Part shown: piece by piece, positions 1 through 5,686 of the stretch
How positions within the stretch are numbered: position 1 is the first letter of the stretch
Layout: each line of letters starts with the position of its first letter
Assembly: GCA_022567365.1 (NCBI GenBank)
Contig: JADFHG010000241.1
Coordinates: forward strand, 1-6,132
Source of the DNA: Planctomycetota bacterium
Lineage (GTDB): Bacteria; Planctomycetota; Phycisphaerae; UBA1845
DNA length: 6,132 bases
Reading direction: 5' to 3'
The notes under the pieces: generated by a model
The model's database searches: none
Told to the model about the DNA's origin: nothing
Seen by the model: only the letters and a program-made list of their open reading frames with translations
Position numbers and translations under genes: made by a program

Positions 1-1178
1 GCTCTTTCTTTCTGGACGACCCCGGACTCCATAGCCGATCCGCCGTCATCGAGAGATTCGAGCAGTGTATTGATATCGGTGAAGTGGCGGCTCATTGCCA
101 GCCTGATCAGGGTCGCATCGGCCAGCGCCCGGTGTGCACCGCCGAACTTGACGTTGCGCCGGAGCTCTTCGAGCAGGGAAATCATGTATACATAGGTCGG
201 GGCGTCGAAGTGCTCGGCCTGCTCCGCGAGCTTGGGTCGCATGCGCTCGGACACGTCCACCAGCTCGCTATCCGATCCACAAACGCGAAGCAGCATCAGC
301 GTCCGCATATGATCGATGAGTTGGTCGCAGAACCGATCCACCGTTTGCCCGGTCTGAAGCGCCGCGTCCAACGCGCGCAACCCGGCCGCGGCGTCCGATT
401 CGGCAATGGCGTCGATGACGGCCGCGGCCAGTTCATCGTGCGGCGGCGGGAGTGTTTCGTCCAGGACGGCCATCGTCAGGTTCACGGATTCGTACGACAG
501 CACCTTGTCCAATAGCGATAACGCGTCGCGCATGGATCCGTTGGCCAATCTCGCGATTCGGCGAAGCGCCTGGGGTTCGGCGTTGACCTTTTCCGAGCTT
601 GCCACCATTGCGAGTTGATCCGCGATCGCCTGCACATTGATCGCGCGGAAGTCGAAGCGCTGACATCGGCTGAGGATCGTCGCGGGGATCTTCTGAATCT
701 CGGTGGTCGCGAGGATGAACTTCACATGCGGCGGTGGTTCTTCCAGCGTCTTCAGCAGCGCATTGAACGCGGCGGCGCTGAGCATGTGAACTTCATCGAT
801 GATGTAGATCTTGTAACGCGAACGCGCGGGGTGCAGCGTGGCGTTGCTGCGCAGCTCGCGGATGTTGTCGACGCCGTTGTTGCTGGCCGCGTCGATCTCG
901 ACTACGTCGATGTCGTCCCCCAACGCGACCGCGATGCACGAATCGCACGCGAGGCAGGGCTTCGTCGTCGGGGCGTCGAAGGCGGCGCAGTTGAGCGACT
1001 TGGCGAGGATCCGCGCCATCGACGTCTTGCCCACGCCGCGCGTGCCCGTAAATATGTACCCGTGGTGCACGCGGCCGGTCTCGATCGCGTTTTTCAGCGT
1101 CGTCGTGACGGCGTCCTGCCCGACGAGTTCGTCGAACGTGTTGCTTCGGTATGTCCGTGCGAGCGCGCGATATGCCAT
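1..1178 (-). CDS. dnaX: DNA polymerase III gamma/tau subunit (N-terminal part; 3' end outside window)
   Basis: This is the clamp-loader ATPase that loads the beta sliding clamp onto primed DNA at the replication fork. The minus strand is open from the ATG at 1178 to the left edge, giving 392 codons without a stop. Residues 45-53 are a Walker A loop, GTRGVGKTS. Cysteines 64, 75, 78 and 81 form the zinc knuckle; the first loop looks about two residues longer than in E. coli. Walker B is IYIIDEVHML (124-133), with D128 and E129. ATTE (157-160) fits sensor 1, SRC (170-172) carries the arginine finger, and GSMRD (214-218) fits sensor 2. Domain III and the start of the C-terminal part follow. The start is firm at the 5' side because an in-frame TAA lies two codons upstream; no clear Shine-Dalgarno is seen. 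E. coli DnaX has 643 residues, so a substantial C-terminal (tau-specific) part is probably missing, and gamma/tau frameshifting cannot be judged. Confidence 0.97.
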   Translation of the reverse strand, partial: MAYRALARTYRSNTFDELVGQDAVTTTLKNAIETGRVHHGYIFTGTRGVGKTSMARILAKSLNCAAFDAPTTKPCLACDSCIAVALGDDIDVVEIDAASNNGVDNIRELRSNATLHPARSRYKIYIIDEVHMLSAAAFNALLKTLEEPPPHVKFILATTEIQKIPATILSRCQRFDFRAINVQAIADQLAMVASSEKVNAEPQALRRIARLANGSMRDALSLLDKVLSYESVNLTMAVLDETLPPPHDELAAAVIDAIAESDAAAGLRALDAALQTGQTVDRFCDQLIDHMRTLMLLRVCGSDSELVDVSERMRPKLAEQAEHFDAPTYVYMISLLEELRRNVKFGGAHRALADATLIRLAMSRHFTDINTLLESLDDGGSAMESGVVQKER

Positions 1179-1324
1179 TGCTTACTCGAAGGAAACAGCG
1201 AAATCATTGCCACCGATCGGCCGGCGGCCGGTTCGCCGCGCCGGGTAGTGTAGCGTCCGAAGGCGCACCGAGAGAGACCCCCCATCAGGAAAGCACCGCG
1301 GCAACCGCCTCGACGAAACCGTCC

Positions 1325-1451
1325 GCCGGCGGTCGTTGACGACCAGGCGATCCACGGCACCTGAGCACGCCAAGTGGGCTGCTCGGTCTCCCGCCTGACC
1401 CGTTGCCTGAAATGTCCACTGCATGGGACCTGGCCGTCAACGACCGTCGGC
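1325..1451. repeat. Imperfect inverted repeat, 23-base arms, 81-base centre
   Basis: The arm at 1325-1347 matches the reverse complement of 1429-1451 at 21 of 23 positions. Both contain the core CGGTCGTTGACG and both end in CCAGG. The mismatches are at 1329 and 1342 (relative to the left arm). The 81-base centre has no open frame of note. Transcribed, this would be a long hairpin. Alternatively the arms could be the ends of a small non-autonomous element. I see no clear target duplication, so neither reading is established. Confidence 0.6.
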
Positions 1452-1579
1452 CGACCACTTACGCAAGGCCGACGGAACGCCGGAATACTACCATCACATT
1501 CGATCGAGTTGAAGGGGGCTTTCCGGACCGTCGCCGGCCAGGATTCACGACCGATCAGGCAGCCTATGCGACTGGGAGC

Positions 1580-1616
1580 GCGGGGCTTCCGGGAAACGCG
1601 AGGCTTCCGCCGAAAC
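1580..1616. repeat. Degenerate tandem repeat, two units of 18 and 19 bases
   Basis: Two adjacent units, 1580-1597 and 1598-1616, share the frame GCGnGGCTTCC and end in GAAAC. They lie just left of the palindromic element at 1625-1731. With only two diverged copies this may be a chance duplication or the edge of a larger degraded repeat. Confidence 0.4.
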
Positions 1617-1624
1617 GCCGGCAG

Positions 1625-1731
1625 CCTGTTGAAAAACAGGATGTTTTGTGGGACCGTTTTTCCAGTCGGACGTTTTCGAGCCACCAGCGGCGTTTGACCG
1701 ACTGGAAAGTCGGTCCCACAGACTTTTTCAA
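1625..1731. repeat. Palindromic repeat element with TTGAAAAA ends (MITE- or REP-like)
   Basis: Arms 1647-1669 and 1698-1720 are complementary at 21 of 23 positions, beginning TGTGGGACCG and ending CCAGTCGG on the left arm. Outside them, TTGAAAAA (1629-1636) pairs with TTTTTCAA (1724-1731), extending the symmetry. The right arm also folds on itself: GACCGACT (1696-1703), loop GGAA, AGTCGGTC (1708-1715). At the left edge CCTGTT-GAAA-AACAGG (1625-1640) is a six-pair stem with a GNRA-type loop. It starts 46 bases beyond the queA stop, so in the minus direction it could end or stabilise the queA transcript. There is no transposase. The nested design is typical of dispersed intergenic repeats, but copy number cannot be judged here. 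Confidence 0.7.
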
Positions 1732-1777
1732 TGAACCGCTAACCGTGAAACGTCAGAACCATCACGGACCCAGCGGC

Positions 1778-2929
1778 CTACTCGATCAGCATGGCATCAC
1801 CGTAGCTGAAGAAACGGTATTGGGCCGCGACGGCGTGCTCGTAGGCGCGGCGTGTGGCGTCGATTCCGGCAAACGCCATCACGAGCGCAAGCAACGTGCT
1901 CCGTGGCAGGTGGAAATTGGTGAGAAGGGCGTCCACGACGCGAAATCGGTACGGGGGATAGATGAATATGTCCGTCGCCGCGCTACCCGATGCGATACTG
2001 CCGCCCGGGTCCTCGGCGGCGGCTGCCTCCAATGCGCGTACGCTGGTCGTCCCGACGGCGACGATTCGGCCTCCACGACTGCGACAATCCGCGATCGCTT
2101 GGACCGTGGCATCGGAGATCGTGAACCGCTCCGAGTGCATGACGTGCGCGTCGATACGGACGGCGCTGATCGGTCTGAATGTCCCAAGTCCGACGTGTAG
2201 CGTAACCGTTGCCGTCGTCACGCCGACCGCGCGAATTCTATCGAGCAGATCCCTCGTGAAGTGCAGCCCGGCCGTGGGCGCCGCAACGGACCCGGCTACC
2301 CTGGCGTATACGGTTTGATAGCGGGCGCGATCGCGCGCGGCCGTCTCCTCGTCCGAGTCTTGACGCCGGATGTAGGGCGGTAGCGGAGTCTCGCCAATGC
2401 GATCGAGGATTTCATGAGCCGTTGCCGCCGGTGCCAGCCTGACCGTCCATTCGCCCTGACCGTGGTTCTCGACCGGATGCAGTGTCCAGGGCGGCGGGTC
2501 TGATGCGGGCTGGCTCTCGGCGCTCGCGCCGCGGCGCACAAACGACAGGGCTTCGCCCTCACGGATACGTCTCGCGCCCCGCAACAACACCCGCCAGATC
2601 CCGAGCCGGGTTTCGCTGAGAAACAGACCGTCCACGGAGCCGCCCGTCGCGCGGCGCGCGGTGAATTGGGCCGGTATGACCTTGGTGTCGTTGAGCACCA
2701 GCAGATCACCCGGGCGGAGGCGATCAGGCAAGTCGGCAATCTGGGCGTCGCCGACCGTGCCTCCGCGGCGATGCAAAACGAGCATTCGAGCGGCGTCGCG
2801 CCGCACTGCGGGCGATTGGGCGATGAGCCCTTCCGGCAGATCGAAGTCCAGGTCTGAAAGCGCGATCGCGGGTTCTGACTGTCGGTCCGGCGGTTCGGCC
2901 GTTGGTGGATCGGGTGGTTGGGCGTGCAT
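1778..2929 (-). CDS. queA: S-adenosylmethionine:tRNA ribosyltransferase-isomerase
   Basis: QueA transfers and isomerises the ribosyl part of S-adenosylmethionine onto preQ1 at the wobble position (34) of GUN-anticodon tRNAs, giving epoxyqueuosine. It is a cytosolic enzyme. Family motifs run in order along the 383 residues: LPEGLIAQ (31-38), VLNDTKVIPA (78-87), PPYI (184-187), RYQTVYA (203-209), GSVAAPTAGLHF (213-224), LHVGLGTF (244-251), HSE (265-267), VGTTSVRALE (292-301), LTNFHLPRSTLL (336-347) and YRFFSYGDAMLI (371-382). Length slightly exceeds E. coli QueA (356). The excess is a proline-rich N-terminal stretch of about 20 residues and a serine/proline-rich insert near 134-148. No ATG, GTG or TTG occurs in frame between this ATG and the conserved domain, so the extension seems real; no clear Shine-Dalgarno precedes it. 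It is divergent from the acyltransferase gene. Other queuosine genes are not in the window. Confidence 0.97.
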   Translation of the reverse strand: MHAQPPDPPTAEPPDRQSEPAIALSDLDFDLPEGLIAQSPAVRRDAARMLVLHRRGGTVGDAQIADLPDRLRPGDLLVLNDTKVIPAQFTARRATGGSVDGLFLSETRLGIWRVLLRGARRIREGEALSFVRRGASAESQPASDPPPWTLHPVENHGQGEWTVRLAPAATAHEILDRIGETPLPPYIRRQDSDEETAARDRARYQTVYARVAGSVAAPTAGLHFTRDLLDRIRAVGVTTATVTLHVGLGTFRPISAVRIDAHVMHSERFTISDATVQAIADCRSRGGRIVAVGTTSVRALEAAAAEDPGGSIASGSAATDIFIYPPYRFRVVDALLTNFHLPRSTLLALVMAFAGIDATRRAYEHAVAAQYRFFSYGDAMLIE

Positions 2930-3025
2930 CTGCCGTTGCGGGTCGGTCCGCGTCCCCCCAAGACCACAGCCCTCGCAACTTGCGGTGTGTGGTCACGAGC
3001 ACTCTTGGCGAATACGATCCACCGC
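2930..3025. promoter_or_regulatory. Divergent promoter region with nested dyad (queA / acyltransferase)
   Basis: This spacer must hold the promoters for both divergent genes if the GTG at 3026 is the acyltransferase start. It carries a nested dyad: outer arms GACCACA (2962-2968) and TGTGGTC (2988-2994) around inner arms CGCAA (2974-2978) and TTGCG (2980-2984), all centred near 2978-2979. That is the expected shape of an operator or hairpin, but no known regulator site is recognised. For the plus direction, TGGTCA (2990-2995), a 17-base spacer and TACGAT (3013-3018) form a weak sigma-70-like pair; it would place the transcript start almost on the GTG. This is inference only. Confidence 0.35.
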
Positions 3026-3952
3026 GTGAAAGCCAAAACCGGTCTGATTGCGTGGTTGCAGTACGCACTTGTGCGATTCGCCGTCGCCATGTTACGCGCG
3101 ATCCCTCTCGGGTGGAACCTGGGGATCGCTCGGCACCTCGCGAAAGGGTGGGCCCGGTTCATGCCGCGGCATCGCAATCTTGCCATCAACCACCTGACCG
3201 AGTCGTTTCCCGAGAAATGTCCTCGTGAGATCGAGCGAATCGCCGACGCTTGCCTCGAGCATTGGACGATGCTTGCGGTCGAGATCGTCTGTGCCCCCGA
3301 CTTGATTACCCGAACGACGTGGTTTCGCCACGTGCGGCTCGTAGGATTCGAAGAGACGCTCGAGTTGATTCTATCCGGGCGCCCGCTCATCTTCGCGGCC
3401 GGACATTACGGCCACTTCGAGCTGCCCGGACACCTGCTCGCGGCACTCGGGTTCGACATCGCCGCGGTGATGCGCCCCTTGGACAACGTCTACCTGAATC
3501 GCTTCGTGGTGGCGACGCGCCGTCGACACGGTCTGAGACTCATCGACAAGAAAGGCGCCATGACGCAAGCCGAGCAAATCCTCGCGAACGGCACGATGCT
3601 GGCGTTCATCGCGGATCAGAACGCCGGCCGAAAGGGCATCTTCGTCGATTTCTTCGGGCGACCCGCTTCGACGTACAAGTCGATCGGTCTGCTCGCCATG
3701 GCCACGGAAACGCCGATCGCGGTCGGCTACGCCCGGCGGATCGGGAGCGGGTTCGAGTATGAAATCGGCGTCGAGCGGATTCTCCACCCGCATGAGTGGA
3801 AAGACCAAGACGACCCGCTCCGTTGGATCACCCAAACGTATACGGCGGCCATCGAGTCGGTCGTGCGGGCGCGGCCCGAGCAGTACCTTTGGATTCACAA
3901 ACGGTGGAAGTCGAAGCCCAAGCAGCGACGGAAACCGCGATTGGGTGCATGA
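3026..3952 (+). CDS. LpxL/HtrB-family lipid A (lysophospholipid) acyltransferase
   Basis: Members of this family transfer an acyl chain to lipid A precursors or related lipids at the inner face of the cytoplasmic membrane. Counting from the GTG at 3026 the protein has 308 residues, close to E. coli LpxL (306). A hydrophobic N-terminal segment (about 7-30) would anchor it. The catalytic HX4E motif is GHYGHFE (126-132), with H127 and E132, near the equivalent positions in LpxL. Further family blocks are ADQNAGRKG (196-204), DFFGRPAS (208-215) and the C-terminal PEQYLWIHKRWK (284-295), followed by a basic tail. An upstream in-frame ATG at 2918 would overlap the divergent queA start and add 36 residues unlike the family; TTG at 3005 is another option. 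No site has a good Shine-Dalgarno, so the start is uncertain. The acyl donor and exact acceptor cannot be read from sequence. Confidence 0.9.
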   Translation: MKAKTGLIAWLQYALVRFAVAMLRAIPLGWNLGIARHLAKGWARFMPRHRNLAINHLTESFPEKCPREIERIADACLEHWTMLAVEIVCAPDLITRTTWFRHVRLVGFEETLELILSGRPLIFAAGHYGHFELPGHLLAALGFDIAAVMRPLDNVYLNRFVVATRRRHGLRLIDKKGAMTQAEQILANGTMLAFIADQNAGRKGIFVDFFGRPASTYKSIGLLAMATETPIAVGYARRIGSGFEYEIGVERILHPHEWKDQDDPLRWITQTYTAAIESVVRARPEQYLWIHKRWKSKPKQRRKPRLGA

Positions 3953-4129
3953 CACTTGCGAGGACAATGATCAGCTGGCGCTCGGGGCTCTGATTGGGTT
4001 CAGCGCCCGTGTTGGCGCCCCTTCTGGAATCCAGAGGAAGTGGTCCGCCGATTGTGCCACGCACCCACCGCGACTAGCCCCACGCCTTTGCGGATGCGCC
4101 CGCGCGCATCAGTGCGGCGCCCGCCGGAC

Positions 4130-4158
4130 TCGACCAAAACGTGGACGATTAGTAGAAT
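4130..4158 (+). promoter_or_regulatory. Weak sigma-70-like promoter candidate
   Basis: TCGACC (4130-4135, four of six matches to TTGACA) lies 17 bases before TAGAAT (4153-4158, five of six matches to TATAAT). In this GC-rich gap it is the best-spaced pair I found on the plus strand. It would give a leader of roughly 260 bases before the TTG start at 4424, passing through the hairpins at 4201-4249, and could drive the YkgJ-like gene, deoC and the ATPase together. Confidence 0.3.
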
Positions 4159-4200
4159 CTTACGCAAACGGGCTTGCTGGGCGCATCGACGGATTCGCAA

Positions 4201-4249
4201 CACCCTCGCCGGGTGCCCCACCCTCGAGCGCAGCGGAAGGGTGCGGGAC
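4201..4249. repeat. Two overlapping hairpins (CACCC/GGGTG palindromes)
   Basis: The first hairpin is CACCC-TCGCC-GGGTG (4201-4215). The second pairs 4213-4224 with 4238-4249, ten of twelve pairs, with a 13-base loop containing CGAGCGCAGCGGA. They share bases 4213-4215, so only one can form fully at a time. The sequence looks like a dispersed intergenic palindrome; alternatively it is a structured leader of the downstream operon. There is no T-run after it, so it is not an obvious intrinsic terminator. Confidence 0.5.
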
Positions 4250-4411
4250 TGCTCGGTTCCGTTGGCCCACGTTTTGTGCGTTGGACAGCCGCCATGGCGA
4301 GCGGCCCCGACTTTGTCAGGCCCGTGCCGTACGTTTTCCGACGGACTGCCAAGCCGCAGTTCCAGCGCGTGCATGGGCGGAGTTCGTTTGGGCGGCTCGG
4401 CGGAATCTTGC

Positions 4412-4416
4412 AAGGA
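4412..4416 (+). promoter_or_regulatory. Ribosome binding site deciding the TTG start at 4424
   Basis: AAGGA is seven bases before TTG at 4424. It is among the best Shine-Dalgarno matches in the window and favours TTG over the in-frame ATG at 4373, which would add 17 residues with no family similarity. Confidence 0.7.
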
Positions 4417-4423
4417 ACGACGG

Positions 4424-4846
4424 TTGTCTAAAGAGAAGTGGTACGTTGCGGGGCTGAACTTCACGTGCACTCAGTGCGGCAATTGCTGCAGCGGCCCGCC
4501 CGGCCGCGTCTGGGTGACGAAGGAGGAGCAACGGAAGATCGCCGAGTTCATCGGCCACGAGGACGGCAAGCTCACTTCGAAGCACGTCCGAAGGGTCGGC
4601 TTGAAACATAGCCTTACCGAAAAGGAGGGCGGCGACTGCATCTTCCTGAAGCGGGAGGACGGGAAGGCGATGTGCAGCATCTATCCGGTCCGACCGCTCC
4701 AATGCCGAACGTGGCCTTTCTGGGGAGATGTGTTGCGCACGCCCGACAGTTGGAACGCCACCGCGACGACCTGCCCCGGTATGAACACCGGGCAGAGGTA
4801 CGATTTCGTCCAGATCGAGACGAGGCGCACGCAAAAAAAGTGGTAG
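4424..4846 (+). CDS. YkgJ-family cysteine-cluster protein (putative zinc/iron-chelating domain)
   Basis: The 140-residue protein is essentially one YkgJ-type domain. Cysteines 15, 18, 21 and 22 form the N-terminal cluster in FTCTQCGNCCSGPPG (13-27). C72 follows in GGDCIFL, then the signature C-x-x-Y-P-x-R-P-x-x-C with C84 and C94, running into RTWPF (95-99), and a final C117 in TCPG. The family is thought to bind a metal, zinc or iron, but its reaction is not established, so no function is assigned. The TTG start is chosen on the AAGGA site. No signal peptide or membrane segment is seen, so it is probably cytosolic. deoC starts 94 bases after its stop. Odd feature: the last codons contain an A_AAA_AAG heptamer (4834-4840), and the -1 frame stays open to the deoC start. 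Confidence 0.88.
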   Translation: MSKEKWYVAGLNFTCTQCGNCCSGPPGRVWVTKEEQRKIAEFIGHEDGKLTSKHVRRVGLKHSLTEKEGGDCIFLKREDGKAMCSIYPVRPLQCRTWPFWGDVLRTPDSWNATATTCPGMNTGQRYDFVQIETRRTQKKW

Positions 4847-4944
4847 CGGCGACGGCGGAGCGGACATCGAGGCCGTGTTTGTTGGAAGATGACGGGCTAC
4901 CGCGGGTGTGGGTCGTGTATGGAGCGCTGGAGATCGCATCATGA
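4822..4944 (+). other. Candidate -1 frameshift site and 34-codon alternative tail of the YkgJ-like gene
   Basis: The zero frame reads CAA-AAA-AAG-TGG-TAG, so A_AAA_AAG (4834-4840) is correctly phased for tandem -1 slippage, as in E. coli dnaX. GAGG (4822-4825) lies eight bases upstream, like the stimulatory Shine-Dalgarno there. Downstream only a weak hairpin is visible: ACGGC (4852-4856) with GCCGT (4872-4876). After slippage the frame continues GTG at 4840 for 34 codons, with a tail ending in VWVVYGALEIAS, and stops at TGA 4942-4944, overlapping the deoC ATG as ATGA. The product would be 173 residues. Alternatives are a missing A in the seven-A run, a separate short GTG-initiated frame at 4840, or coincidence. 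Confidence 0.3.
4929..4932 (+). promoter_or_regulatory. Ribosome binding site of deoC
   Basis: GGAG is eight bases before ATG 4941. It supports that start over the in-frame ATG at 4908, which would add 11 residues before the conserved aldolase N-terminus. Confidence 0.65.
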
Positions 4945-5681
4945 ACCCTAACGCCGCCGAGTTCGCGCGGCGCATTGAGCATACTTGTCTCGCGCCGGAA
5001 GCGACCTCCGAACGGATCGATCAACTCTGCGACGAGGCCGTTGAGTATGGTTTTCATGGTGTTTGCGTGAATCCGATCCACGTGCGGCGCGCCGCCGAGC
5101 GTTTGGCGCGGGCCTGCGCCGGAGCGGGGGACGGCAACGCTCCGATCGTAATTTCCGTCGCCGGGTTTCCGTTGGGCGCGTGCCGGACCGAGACGAAGGC
5201 CGACGAAGCGCGGCGTGCGATGGAGGACGGCGCGTTCGAGATCGACATGGTCGCGTTGATCGGAGCGATTCTCGACGGGGACTCCTCGGCGGTGCGCCGC
5301 GACATCGAAGCCGTCGCGCATGCGGTCCATGGAGCCGAAAGACCGGGCCTCCTCAAGGTGATCCTCGAGACCGCGGTGCTGAGCGACGAACGGATCATCA
5401 TGGGTTGTCGCGCGTGCGCGGAAGGCGAGGCGGATTTCGTCAAGACATCGACCGGCTTGCACCCCGCCGGCGGCGCCCGCGTCGAACACGTACGCCTGCT
5501 GCGCCGCCATGCCTCCCCGATCAGGGTCAAAGCCGCCGGTGGGATTCGCGACGCGGCGGCGGCCATGGCGATGATCGACGCCGGAGCCGACCGCATCGGC
5601 ACCTCGTCCGGCGTGGCGATCATTCAGTCGCTCGAAGCGATTGGCCCAACGATGGTTGATCAAAGCGCCGACCAATCGTGA
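4941..5681 (+). CDS. deoC: Deoxyribose-phosphate aldolase
   Basis: DeoC reversibly cleaves 2-deoxyribose 5-phosphate to glyceraldehyde 3-phosphate and acetaldehyde, the last step of deoxynucleoside catabolism, in the cytosol. The 246-residue TIM-barrel protein has the usual landmarks: IEHTCLAPEAT (12-22, where many members have IDHT), GVCVNP (40-45), GFPLGA (75-80), EIDMV (100-104) with catalytic D102, LKVILETAVL (138-147), FVKTSTG (166-172) with the Schiff-base K168, and KAAGGIR (197-203) with K197. The C-terminus has DRIGTSSG (217-224), the phosphate-binding region. All catalytic residues are present. It follows the YkgJ-like gene and is followed after five bases by the ATPase gene, which suggests a shared transcript; none of the usual deo partners (deoA, deoB, deoD) is in view. 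Confidence 0.95.
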   Translation: MNPNAAEFARRIEHTCLAPEATSERIDQLCDEAVEYGFHGVCVNPIHVRRAAERLARACAGAGDGNAPIVISVAGFPLGACRTETKADEARRAMEDGAFEIDMVALIGAILDGDSSAVRRDIEAVAHAVHGAERPGLLKVILETAVLSDERIIMGCRACAEGEADFVKTSTGLHPAGGARVEHVRLLRRHASPIRVKAAGGIRDAAAAMAMIDAGADRIGTSSGVAIIQSLEAIGPTMVDQSADQS

Positions 5682-5685
5682 TTGG
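5672..5685. repeat. 14-base palindrome over the deoC stop codon
   Basis: CCAATCGTGATTGG is a six-base inverted repeat with two central bases. It includes the deoC stop (5679-5681) and ends one base before the next gene's ATG (5687). Folded in mRNA it would cover the weak purine stretch before that ATG, so deoC translation reaching the stop could open it. It may also be chance. Confidence 0.35.
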
Positions 5686-5686
5686 A

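Larger units (their letters stand above)
1179..1777. other. 599-base intergenic region between dnaX and queA
   Basis: No convincing gene is seen on either strand. Open frames crossing it are rich in R, P and S, have no recognisable motif, and overlap dnaX or queA. It contains an inverted repeat at 1325-1347/1429-1451, a degenerate tandem pair at 1580-1616 and a palindromic element at 1625-1731, each listed separately. A 10-base palindrome, GTCGGCCGAC, sits at 1447-1456. On the minus strand, TACACT (1247-1252) and an extended -10-like TGG-TAGTAT (TAGTAT at 1484-1489) could be dnaX -10 elements. Neither has a good -35, so no promoter is called. No rRNA or tRNA signature was noticed. Confidence 0.7.
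3953..4423. other. 471-base intergenic region upstream of the YkgJ-like gene
   Basis: No credible gene is present. The plus frame that is open from 4040 into the next gene has an N-terminal part rich in R, P, S and C with no domain. Near the left end, GGCGCT (3977-3982) and AGCGCC (4002-4007) could pair, and CTTCTGG-AAT-CCAGAGGAAG (4021-4040) forms a bulged hairpin. Neither is followed by a T-run, so a terminator for the acyltransferase gene is not demonstrated. Further right are a weak promoter (4130-4158), hairpins at 4201-4249, and GCCGC/GCGGC pairing at 4288-4305. No riboswitch family is recognised. Confidence 0.6.

Noticed and set aside
615..1253. 212-codon plus-strand open frame opposite dnaX
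   Set aside because: It is antisense to the clamp-loader ATPase domain, whose motifs are unambiguous.
1094..1684. 196-codon minus-strand open frame upstream of and overlapping dnaX
   Set aside because: It overlaps the dnaX start in another frame, contains the palindromic element as coding sequence, and is arginine- and proline-rich without motifs.
1403..2200. 265-codon plus-strand open frame across the dnaX-queA gap and the 3' part of queA
   Set aside because: It is antisense to the firmly identified queA, and its N-terminal part reads through both inverted repeats. No domain is visible, and composition is typical of a GC-rich shadow frame.
2918..3025. Starting the acyltransferase at ATG 2918
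   Set aside because: It would overlap the divergent queA start, leave no promoter space, and add 36 residues unlike the LpxL family. The GTG at 3026 gives a length close to LpxL.
2296..3390. 364-codon minus-strand open frame over queA and the acyltransferase gene
   Set aside because: It overlaps queA in a different frame on the same strand and is antisense to the acyltransferase. No domain is visible.
3977..4040. Intrinsic terminator after the acyltransferase gene
   Set aside because: The possible stems at 3977-4007 and 4021-4040 are short or bulged and are not followed by a T-run.
1378..4258. CTGCTCGGT shared between the two long gaps (near 1380 and 4250) as a repeat family
   Set aside because: Only nine bases match and the flanks diverge, which is within chance for this composition.
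4040..4423. Extending the YkgJ-like protein upstream to an ATG at 4040
   Set aside because: The added 128 residues have no domain and cover the hairpins. The AAGGA site seven bases before TTG 4424 and the family's usual compact domain favour the short form.
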